Below, one piece after another: positions 1 to 7,126 of a DNA stretch of 9,551 nt. The stretch spans positions 1-9,551 of the forward strand of contig CAMLLB010000080.1 of the NCBI GenBank assembly GCA_946480815.1. The letters run 5' to 3'. Source of the DNA: an uncultured Flavobacteriales bacterium. GTDB lineage: Bacteria; Bacteroidota; Bacteroidia; Flavobacteriales; Crocinitomicaceae. A program made the position numbers and the translations under genes. Below the pieces are notes generated by a model. The model ran no database searches and was not told the DNA's origin. It was given only the letters and a program-made list of their open reading frames with translations. Numbering within the stretch: position 1 is the stretch's first letter; every line of letters starts with the position of its first letter.

Positions 1-3000
1 GGTAGGTAATTCCATCGATGCTGTATTCGATTGAAGCTCCTGTTGGTGCAGTTACAGTGATTGTTCCCGTTGGAACCGTACACGTTGGCTGAGCTGTTAC
101 CGATACTGTCGGCGATGCCGGTGCTGAAGTAACGACTATTGTTGGTGTCGTTGAAAGGACTGCCGAACAATTAGAAGGTGCAGGTCCTGTCACAAGAATA
201 TTAAAAGTGGTCGTTACGGTTAAAGTTCCGGTTGGCAGCACAATTGTTCCGCCGGTTCCGGCAATTGGTGCACCGATCAGTGCATTGTTGCTGTTGTTTC
301 TTAACTGATAGGAGAATCCGCTTTGGCTTCCTTCAACAGATAGAGAGGCATTTACACCAGAACAGACACTCGGAGAAGAAGCAGTAACTGTTAAAGAGGA
401 CGAAGGTACAGCATTTACAATAACGGGTACATTCTCTACTAATGTTTGCGAGCATGTGCCGTAAGGAAATTTAATTGCAAGGATCGTCAATGTCGTATTT
501 GCAGTCAGTGGAGCAGAAACCAACGTAATGGTTCCGCCTGTACCAAGCACAGATGGGCCTGAATTAGCATTTAAGCTGGTGTTATAAAGTTGATAAATGA
601 CTCCTGATTCTGAGCCCTGTACCTGGATATTCGCAACGGTACTGCCTGAACAAACAGTTGTATTATCAGGAGAGACCGTTAGTGCAGAAGCCGGTGGATT
701 ACAAACAATAGGAGTTGGGTCCTGACCTACGCTTTCACAATTGGCACCGCTTGTTGCTGTCGCGGTAAGTGTTCCGCCGGTATAGATAAAAGTTGGATGA
801 ATGGTCGATATGGTCCAGTTTCCTCCTGCTGCAACGACTGCTGTTGCAAGCGTTGTCTCAGCCAAATCCTGGTAAACAGGATAACCGTCAACATACAAAC
901 GGATGGTATTACCTGCTGTACCGGTACCACTGACTGTTGTTGTTCCTTCGGTAATGGATGCCGGAGTAATTGTTACGGTACTGCTGGTTTGGGTCCCGAC
1001 AACAATGCTATTGGAGACAGCACTTTGAGATTCACAGCCAATGGAGTTAGTTGCCCGTGCCGTAATTGTACTTCCCGGTGCAATACTTATTCCTGCAGAT
1101 GCGGTCCATTCACCATTGAAAACAGTTGTAGTACTTCCTTCCGCTACCCCATTCTCATAAACCTGGATCACCGTACCATTTGGCTCGGTTGAAGTTCCTG
1201 AAACACTTGTGATCGGAGAAGATGTACAATAAACACCCATTACAACAGGTGCCGTTGTTGCTCCGGCGTTGATCGTAACAGCAGCACTCGCCGATGAAAA
1301 ACAATCGTGATCACCTGATGCGGCACCCTGAACGAACCGGGCAGTAAGTGTTCCGCACGAAGGAAGTGCAGGGCATGTGATCGAATAGGTACCGGAAGCA
1401 GTTAGTAAACTGCTGATCGCATAATATGCATCGTTGAGGAATAAATAAACGTATCCGCTTTGCGGGGATGGAGCTGCGTTTAACGTAATTGTAACCGAAA
1501 CGCTGGTTGCCCCGGGAACAACTCCTGCTGCATTGATTACCGGCGTTAATGAAGTAACCGGTGCATATCCACCTCCGATTGACACGCAGGCGAATGCCGG
1601 TAAGGAGCTGCAGCCGCTTGGTGACACTTGGGTGACCATGTATCCGCCTTCAGCAATACAGTCTACCCCACTCCCGGAATTACATCCGCCGGTATTCCCA
1701 GTACATTTCCAGACCCATGAACCACCTGCCGGAACAGGCAGGTACGCACTCGTTGCAGGATTAGCGCCGAAAATTGTTCCGTTCTGATAATAAACCCGGA
1801 TGTCATTGCCTACTATACCTGTTCCGCACAGGTTTTTCCCAGTTGCATTTGAGATCACAGGTGCGGCTTCGATAGGACCAGGACAATTTACCAATGTATA
1901 GGAATTACAGCTTGAAAGGGAAACTGATTCCCCCGTGGCCTGGGCAGTTACAGTGATCGTATTGCCACCTGCAAGCGCAGGTGAAATTCCAGAAAGCGTC
2001 CACACGCCCGATGAAACAGTGGTAGTACCAATCTGGACACCATTTTTATATACCCGGATCACCGTTCCGTTCGCTTCAGTAGAAGTACCGCTAACGGAAG
2101 TTGCTCCTACAGCCACCGGTGTATTCAGCACCGGACAATCGGAACGCTGCGGACACAACCCGATATTGGCAGGCGAACAACCCGGCTGACCGTAAATAAC
2201 GGTTCCGAAGCAATCTTCAAAATTACCACAGGCATCATCGTTTACTCCCCCGATATCTGAAGCAGAAGAAGGGTTACAAATAGTCGATTTATTTGCCGCC
2301 ATATTGTCCACCAATGCATAACGCATCACTGAACTGGAAGTAATACCCAATGCCGAAAAGGCCGGATTTGATGTTAAGTCACTGAACTCAATATAGAAAT
2401 CAAGGAAATAGTTGTAGGGATTACAGACCGCAGATCCGGCGATGGATTTTTGATAGTGGTCCGTACCATATGAAACCGCGGCACTGCCCGGGCATCCGTT
2501 GTCTATATTGTAAATGGAAACACCAAAGTTTGTCGCTAAAACGATCTCTACCTCAAATCCGGGATTGGAAGCAGAATAAGTGGGATCCGAAGGACCGAAT
2601 AAGTTATCCGAATCGATCAGGATCGAATAGCTCTTGGAATTGGGTGCGATGCTGGCCAATCTTAAACGGAAAAGCCATTTGTTACTGCCATTGAGGTAAG
2701 AAAGTACCGGATCGATCCCGCCAGTTACCGATTCAACAAAATCCGTAAAACCGCAATCAGGGCCGTTCTGAACATCACTATTGGGTTCGGTTCCCGCAGG
2801 GATCAGGGTTGTGTACGGGATCTCACTGTTCAACATATCATTCGCCCCGAATCCGGAGGAATTGAGTGAAGTGTACCCGTCCTGGTTCGGGTCGAGGACA
2901 AGCTGGGTGGTCACATTCCCTGTTGGAACAACGATCATCCCCGTTGTCTGTGCGTAACCGAATAGTGTAGACAGCAAGCTGAGTGCAATAAACAGACCTT

Positions 3001-3004
3001 TCAT
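1..3004 (-). CDS. Large secreted multi-Ig surface/adhesin-like protein, 3' end outside window
   Basis: The frame is open from the ATG at 3004 to the left edge: 1001 codons with no stop, so the protein is longer than 1000 residues. Residues 1-18 are a signal peptide (MKGLFIALSLL..., cleavage probably after GYA). Residues 20 to about 285 form a Cys- and Asn-rich domain that I cannot name; it has a DPNQDGY motif at 38-44 that could bind calcium. From about 290 on, Ig-like modules follow. Two close copies start at residues 304 and 601 (VSGTSTE-NGTVI-VY-NGV core, 17 of 20 positions identical), with diverged ones near 375-475, 477-578 and 675-768. Two Ig modules with a VCSG-S motif lie near 770-960. 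The last 37 residues (PTCTVPTGTITVTAP..., EYSIDG) resemble SprB-type repeats. Such proteins are usually exported by Sec and then the type IX system; the C-terminal sorting domain would be off-window. Function is probably surface adhesion or structure; no catalytic motif is seen. The gene has its own promoter and no Shine-Dalgarno sequence. Confidence 0.85.
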   Translation of the reverse strand, partial: MKGLFIALSLLSTLFGYAQTTGMIVVPTGNVTTQLVLDPNQDGYTSLNSSGFGANDMLNSEIPYTTLIPAGTEPNSDVQNGPDCGFTDFVESVTGGIDPVLSYLNGSNKWLFRLRLASIAPNSKSYSILIDSDNLFGPSDPTYSASNPGFEVEIVLATNFGVSIYNIDNGCPGSAAVSYGTDHYQKSIAGSAVCNPYNYFLDFYIEFSDLTSNPAFSALGITSSSVMRYALVDNMAANKSTICNPSSASDIGGVNDDACGNFEDCFGTVIYGQPGCSPANIGLCPQRSDCPVLNTPVAVGATSVSGTSTEANGTVIRVYKNGVQIGTTTVSSGVWTLSGISPALAGGNTITVTAQATGESVSLSSCNSYTLVNCPGPIEAAPVISNATGKNLCGTGIVGNDIRVYYQNGTIFGANPATSAYLPVPAGGSWVWKCTGNTGGCNSGSGVDCIAEGGYMVTQVSPSGCSSLPAFACVSIGGGYAPVTSLTPVINAAGVVPGATSVSVTITLNAAPSPQSGYVYLFLNDAYYAISSLLTASGTYSITCPALPSCGTLTARFVQGAASGDHDCFSSASAAVTINAGATTAPVVMGVYCTSSPITSVSGTSTEPNGTVIQVYENGVAEGSTTTVFNGEWTASAGISIAPGSTITARATNSIGCESQSAVSNSIVVGTQTSSTVTITPASITEGTTTVSGTGTAGNTIRLYVDGYPVYQDLAETTLATAVVAAGGNWTISTIHPTFIYTGGTLTATATSGANCESVGQDPTPIVCNPPASALTVSPDNTTVCSGSTVANIQVQGSESGVIYQLYNTSLNANSGPSVLGTGGTITLVSAPLTANTTLTILAIKFPYGTCSQTLVENVPVIVNAVPSSSLTVTASSPSVCSGVNASLSVEGSQSGFSYQLRNNSNNALIGAPIAGTGGTIVLPTGTLTVTTTFNILVTGPAPSNCSAVLSTTPTIVVTSAPASPTVSVTAQPTCTVPTGTITVTAPTGASIEYSIDGITY

Positions 3005-3075
3005 AAGTAGTATTAATTATTTCGTTAAAAAGACCGCATGACTAAAAAACTAGCTGCCGTATTTTTTTGAGGCTG

Positions 3076-3106
3076 CAAAACTATTGATATAAATCCACAC
3101 GGCAAA
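3076..3106 (-). promoter_or_regulatory. Bacteroidota-type promoter for the multi-Ig surface gene
   Basis: Read on the minus strand, TTTG (complement of 3103-3106) is followed after exactly 19 bases by TAGTTTTG (complement of 3076-3083). This matches the Bacteroidota primary-sigma consensus TTTG-N19-TAnnTTTG at every defined position. Transcription would start near 3068-3070, leaving a leader of about 65 bases before the ATG at 3004. The leader is A/T rich and has no Shine-Dalgarno sequence, as is usual in this phylum. Confidence 0.75.
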
Positions 3107-3518
3107 TGATTTTTGTCATAAGCAAGTCAATTTCATCTATTAATCAGCTATTTTGGCACATAAAACCTTTTCGTTGTGTAATATTAAACTCAAACACGTG
3201 TGCTTCCCAGACAGTAAATAGTGTTTTATAAATTGTTCATTTTTTCGCTCGTTTTTATGCAACTATACTTTAAGTTAATAGATTTACAAGATGTTAAAAA
3301 AATAATTTATGAGAATGGTGGTTTTCCCCATGCATATTGTGGGAATACGGCAATGATCGGTTACCATTCTTCGAAACTACACATATCTGTAACGTAGTAT
3401 TCTGCACCTATTCGCGATACGTCCTGACCCATCCGTCAGGCTTCTGTCCGGACTACCCGAATTGACAGTTGCAGCATGTATCGGGATGATATGAATGCTG
3501 AATTACGAATTGGAAACC

Positions 3519-3550
3519 CGGTAGGCATCGCTCGCCTACCGTTTTTTTTT
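3519..3550 (+). terminator. Strong intrinsic terminator with no gene in front of it
   Basis: A perfect 8-bp stem, CGGTAGGC at 3519-3526 and GCCTACCG at 3534-3541, closes a 7-base loop and is followed at once by nine T residues (3542-3550). This is a textbook rho-independent terminator for plus-strand transcription. No plus-strand gene precedes it: both flanking genes are on the minus strand. On the minus strand the hairpin has no T-run after it, so it would not serve the beta-barrel gene well. It suggests an unannotated plus-strand transcript, perhaps a small RNA. Confidence 0.65.
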
Positions 3551-3700
3551 ATAGAAATCAATCTGCATCCGTATAATCACAAATTCCGTTCTGCGGTTTT
3601 CCTGATGCTCGTCAGTCCCGAGCTATCAGTACATCAGACCTCATTTCCCCTCCGAAGGGGGAGGAAAATTAAATTACACATATTTGCAACAAACACTTTA

Positions 3701-3800
3701 TTCATGTCACATCGAGTTTTCGCCATGTGTTCTCGATACTCCCGACTGAAAAAGTCGGGAACTCGAACTGACATGGCGAAAGTATCGAGATGGACATGAA
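3701..3800. repeat. 100-base imperfect palindrome, REP-like, behind the beta-barrel gene
   Basis: The ends TTCATGTC (3701-3708) and GACATGAA (3793-3800) pair. The mid-arms TTTCGCCATGT (3718-3728) and ACATGGCGAAA (3771-3781) pair over 11 bases. The centre TCCCGACT (3740-3747) and AGTCGGGA (3753-3760) pairs around GAAAA. Each arm can also fold alone: ATCGAG 3711-3716 with CTCGAT 3732-3737, and CTCGA 3762-3766 with TCGAG 3785-3789. It begins 7 bases after the stop of the beta-barrel gene and could end or stabilise that transcript, although no T-run follows the central stem. It resembles dispersed extragenic palindromes of Bacteroidota genomes; that is inference, since copy number cannot be seen here. 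Confidence 0.65.
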
Positions 3801-3807
3801 TTCGCAA

Positions 3808-6663
3808 TCAATGAGGTGGTGGACCGAACGGGCCTCTTTCCTCCGGTTTGGACTCTTTTGTTTCCGGAGCTTTCGTACCGAAATTGCGCAGGTTGTACGT
3901 CAGTGTGACCATGTAATACCGGTTCAACACATTCGACTTCACGTCTTCGATGTAGGATTCCGTGACATTGCGTGTAATGCTGTTGTTGTTGTTCAGGATA
4001 TCGAATACGGAAACGCGTAATTCCAGTTGTTTTTTCTTCAGGAGCTTGTACCCGATCCCGCCGTTCCACAGCATGATCGTTTGGTTGTAGCCTGATCCCA
4101 AACCGGCATACGCATTCACCGAATAGGTACTGTTGATCACCAAACGTTCTTTGATGATCCAGTTGAAACGCGCATTTACGTTGTGCACGAAGTATTCGTT
4201 GGATGCCACATTCTGGCTTGTGTTTACCACGTTGTTGTAATTCAGGGTATAGCCCAGCGTGAAATCAATGTTCTCACTGATATTGCTGGAAACGGTCACA
4301 CCACCGTTCGCATTTGAAGTTTTCGCCTTGTTTACGACATTATTGATCAAGCCAGGTGCTACTGTATAAGCCCCTCCCAGGTAGAAATTCAGGTTTAATT
4401 TCAATTTCGTCAAAGAGAAACCATAGGAAATCGTGGAACGTGCGTTATAACTTCCCTGCAGGTTCACCGGCTGACGGAACTGCGCTCCGCGTTGCAGCAG
4501 CACATTCCCGTTCACTATGGTATCACTCGTTGCGATGATCGTTCCGTTCGAAATGTAGTTTTGATTCATTTCACCACCGAAGAACACATTGAAATTCGTT
4601 GCTTTCTGGACATTCGTAGCATTGAAACGGCCAAACACCCGGTGATTGTACTGCTGTTTCAAATCCGGGTTCCCTGAAGACAAAGACAACGGGTTCGAGT
4701 TATCGATCACATTCTGTAACTGATCGATTGTCGGGTTTCGGGTTCCTGCACGGTAGGCAAGCATCAATGAAGTTCCCTTCGAGAATTCATACCTGAAACG
4801 CATATTCGGCAGGATGGAATTGAAAGACAGGTTCACATCCCTGTCCACCGGAAATTGCTGTACATTCATCAACAGGGAATTCTGGTATCCGATTCCCAGC
4901 TGAAAGCTTACTTTGTTCTTCTGGAAACGGAAATTCGTCCCTCCCTCGTTCACGATCGTCTGATTTTCGAATACATTCGAAAGTGCCGTATCCATAAAGT
5001 CATAGGAATTCGTAAGTGAATCGAAATCATAGGTCCGCTTATCCGCATTGCTCACCGTGTAAGCCGGTGCGTAGTAAAACTCGCTCGACCACGTCTTGCT
5101 CAAAGGTTCCGTAAACGAAAAACGCCCGTTCACTCCGTAACCATTCGTGTTGTTATCTGAGTGCTGATTGATTCCCGCCAGTGAATCCTGGCTCAGTTCA
5201 TCGTAATAGTGTGACAGGGAAATTTGTTCATTATTCCCTTCTTTCACATTGTACGTTCCGGTAAGATTCGCCGAAAACGTACGTCGAGGTTTTGCAAAGC
5301 GGTGACGCCACAGCACGCTCGTACTCGCATTCAATCCCTTGGTTTCGTTGAGTGTGCGGTTGTTGATACTGTTGATCAGGACATTATTTCCGTCAACTGT
5401 GGTTCCATCCGTGGTTTGCTCCCGGGTATTTCCCTGGTAGCTCACTTTCGGGTTAATCACCAGGGAATTCATCGAATCCAGTGCAATATCGAACTTAAAG
5501 TTCAGGCGGTGGTTCGCATTTTTCATGGTGGACAAGAAGTCCTCGTTGTAAATTTGTCCGGCAGTTGTGGAAAGTACATAAGTCCGGCTCGTCTGCTGAG
5601 AATTCTTCGTATCCGATTGATTGAAGAAATAACTTCCGGTTACTTTCGTATTCTTCTCCTTTCCCCACTTATCGGAATAGTTTAAGCCCAAACCATGAGT
5701 TGTACTCACCCCGTTTTGCTGTGCTACGAGGTAATTTTCATTATCACCTCCGCCAAAACCACGTCCGCCGGGACCGCGCTGCTGTGAAGATGCGGTAGAA
5801 CCCGTAACTCCCAAAATATCATCCGTGGAAAAGTTCTGCTGGTTCACATTGTTCGACATCCCAACGATGGAAAAACGACGCGTTCCTTTGAAGAAGTTCA
5901 CATTCGCCCCAGCCATGTACAAATCGTTCGGCGTTCCGTAACCTGCATACAACTTCCCGAATTGCCCGTTGTTCTTCCCTGCTTTCGTTACAATATTCAG
6001 GGCTTTCGCCTCGTTCCCGTCCGAAATCCCGGTAAACTTCGCCTGGTCGCTCGCCTGGTCGTAGACCTGGATCTTCGAAACGATCTCGGCCGGCAGGTTC
6101 TTCATTGCCGCTGCGGCATCATCGCCAAAGAATTCCTGTCCGTCGATCATCACCTTGGTGATCTGCTCACCCTGCGCCTTCACCACACCATTCTCCAGCG
6201 TAATTCCCGGCATCTTGGTGATGAGGTCCTGTACGGTTGCATCCGGGTTGGTTTTATATGATTCCGCATTGTACTGCGTGGTATCGCCTTTTTGCTCCAC
6301 CCGTACGGCATTCGCCTCAACAGTCACTTCTTCCAGCTTCGTATCCGTTTTCATCACCACATCCAAGACAGCCTTTCCTTCAGGCAAAGTCACGTTCCGG
6401 AACTGGTCCACATACTCGAACAAGGTTGTTTTCAGGATGTAATTCCCGGGAGCGAGATCCGTTAGAATATACATCCCGTTCTCGTCCGTATTCACCGCTT
6501 TCACCACAGAAGAATCCATGGCAGAAAGCAAAGCCACGCGGGCATCCATTAATTTTTCGGAGGTTTTGGAATCCAGGACTTTCCCGGAAAGTTCGGTTTG
6601 TGAGTAGCTGATCAAAGAAGAAAATAGTGTGACGAATACGAAAAGTACGAAGCGAATCTGCAT
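3808..6663 (-). CDS. TonB-receptor-like outer-membrane beta-barrel protein with N-terminal regulatory-like domain
   Basis: This is a complete gene of 951 residues. Residues 1-22 are a signal peptide (MQIRFVLFVFV..., ending SYSQ). Residues 24 to about 107 form a carboxypeptidase-regulatory-like beta-sandwich (ELSGKVLD, DENGMYILTDLAPGNY). About 112-232 is a TonB-receptor plug-like domain (EEVTV, VQDLITKMPGITLENG, VMIDGQEFFGDD, ALNIVTKAGK). The rest is an outer-membrane barrel of the OMP_b-brl_3 type, with a Gly-rich loop at 296-306 and many aromatic/polar alternating strands. The last strand ends near F928 and is followed by a 23-residue Pro/charged tail (GPFGPPPH), so the usual terminal aromatic residue is not at the end. 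Such proteins sit in the outer membrane; the transported substrate is unknown, and without a clear TonB box TonB dependence is uncertain. No SusD or other partner gene is adjacent. No consensus promoter or Shine-Dalgarno sequence was found upstream. Confidence 0.92.
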   Translation of the reverse strand: MQIRFVLFVFVTLFSSLISYSQTELSGKVLDSKTSEKLMDARVALLSAMDSSVVKAVNTDENGMYILTDLAPGNYILKTTLFEYVDQFRNVTLPEGKAVLDVVMKTDTKLEEVTVEANAVRVEQKGDTTQYNAESYKTNPDATVQDLITKMPGITLENGVVKAQGEQITKVMIDGQEFFGDDAAAAMKNLPAEIVSKIQVYDQASDQAKFTGISDGNEAKALNIVTKAGKNNGQFGKLYAGYGTPNDLYMAGANVNFFKGTRRFSIVGMSNNVNQQNFSTDDILGVTGSTASSQQRGPGGRGFGGGDNENYLVAQQNGVSTTHGLGLNYSDKWGKEKNTKVTGSYFFNQSDTKNSQQTSRTYVLSTTAGQIYNEDFLSTMKNANHRLNFKFDIALDSMNSLVINPKVSYQGNTREQTTDGTTVDGNNVLINSINNRTLNETKGLNASTSVLWRHRFAKPRRTFSANLTGTYNVKEGNNEQISLSHYYDELSQDSLAGINQHSDNNTNGYGVNGRFSFTEPLSKTWSSEFYYAPAYTVSNADKRTYDFDSLTNSYDFMDTALSNVFENQTIVNEGGTNFRFQKNKVSFQLGIGYQNSLLMNVQQFPVDRDVNLSFNSILPNMRFRYEFSKGTSLMLAYRAGTRNPTIDQLQNVIDNSNPLSLSSGNPDLKQQYNHRVFGRFNATNVQKATNFNVFFGGEMNQNYISNGTIIATSDTIVNGNVLLQRGAQFRQPVNLQGSYNARSTISYGFSLTKLKLNLNFYLGGAYTVAPGLINNVVNKAKTSNANGGVTVSSNISENIDFTLGYTLNYNNVVNTSQNVASNEYFVHNVNARFNWIIKERLVINSTYSVNAYAGLGSGYNQTIMLWNGGIGYKLLKKKQLELRVSVFDILNNNNSITRNVTESYIEDVKSNVLNRYYMVTLTYNLRNFGTKAPETKESKPEERGPFGPPPH

Positions 6664-7126
6664 AAAATGGGTGTTTGCATTCTTTGATTGTTTCCAGGGC
6701 GAAAGGTTTATCCGGCAACCGAAAAATCTGTGGTAATTAACAAAAATCGTGCCCCGAGGAATTGTTTTGTGATTAAGGGGTTTGACTTAAAGATCTTAAT
6801 TCCTACTTTTTTCCAAAGCCAAAAAAGTAGGCAAAAACGCTTTTGCCCGCTTGCCCCTCAAGCAGCCTTCCCTTTCGGACCTGTTCACGGAAAGAAGGGA
6901 TCAAAAGTTTAAACCAGATTTTTTTCAGCGCAGAGAAGCAAATTAAAGCAGACTTTCAGTCGCTTCGTTTCAGGAAGAATCTTAAATTATTTTCTCGGTA
7001 TTACTTCGGAAAACCACATGGAGTATTCTTTGAAAATGTGGTAAATACTGAAAATGAGGGTTGTGTTAGTGGAGATTGAGGGAGAATTTGCATGTTTGGG
7101 GACTGAAACCGATAAGCTTTTTTGAC
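6664..7126. other. Intergenic junction between divergent genes, marking a composition change
   Basis: This stretch separates the minus-strand beta-barrel gene from the plus-strand KAP gene and must hold the promoters of both, yet no TTTG-N19-TAnnTTTG match was found on either strand. It contains the inverted repeats at 6802-6846 and, at about 6869-6901, imperfect complementary segments (CCTTCCCTTTCGG and CGGAAAGAAGGG). Short frames here have no protein-like character. To the right the DNA becomes visibly AT rich. One hand-counted 60-base line at 8041 has 18 G/C, while one at 5041 in the beta-barrel gene has 33. Confidence 0.55.
6802..6846. repeat. Tandem hairpins, probably a dispersed intergenic repeat
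   Basis: CCTACTTTTTT (6802-6812) and AAAAAAGTAGG (6821-6831) form a perfect 11-bp inverted repeat around an 8-base loop. Overlapping its end, GCAAAA (6831-6836) and TTTTGC (6841-6846) pair around ACGC. The context (GTAGGCAAAAACGCTTTTGCC) is reminiscent of dispersed intergenic repeats in Bacteroidota genomes. That is recollection, not proof. It could also act as a weak transcription barrier between the divergent genes. Confidence 0.5.

Larger units (their letters stand above)
3005..3807. other. Long intergenic region between the surface gene and the beta-barrel gene
   Basis: About 800 bases hold no convincing protein gene; the longest frame here (starting 3476) runs through a terminator and a palindrome and is not coding-like. 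Elements seen, listed separately, are a minus-strand promoter near 3100, a plus-strand terminator at 3519-3550, and a 100-base palindrome at 3701-3800. In addition a short GC hairpin is present at 3647-3660 (CCCCT, loop CCGA, AGGGG). A weak hairpin CCTGAC/GTCAGG lies at about 3422-3440. The part from about 3107 to 3300 is AT rich and shows nothing I recognise. Confidence 0.6.

Noticed and set aside
797..1192. Plus-strand frame of 131 codons inside the surface gene
   Set aside because: It is very Cys-rich and lies in the exact antisense phase of the continuous 1001-codon minus-strand frame, so it is a shadow.
3476..3799. Plus-strand frame of 107 codons in the intergenic region
   Set aside because: It reads through the intrinsic terminator at 3519-3550 and the palindrome at 3701-3800, and its product has no domain-like character.
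3701..3800. CRISPR-like or attachment-site repeat
   Set aside because: It is a single palindrome with no regularly spaced direct repeats and no integrase nearby.
5224..5685. Plus-strand frame of 153 codons opposite the beta-barrel gene
   Set aside because: It is antisense to a clearly coding frame, with no start signal or recognisable protein features.
6380..6718. Minus-strand frame of 112 codons overlapping the start of the beta-barrel gene
   Set aside because: It overlaps the signal-peptide and regulatory-domain coding region in another frame and is not protein-like.
7076..7126. TTG at 7076 as the start of the KAP gene
   Set aside because: The 17 extra residues look non-coding, and an in-frame ATG at 7127 directly precedes the conserved-looking part. 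It cannot be fully excluded without homologues.
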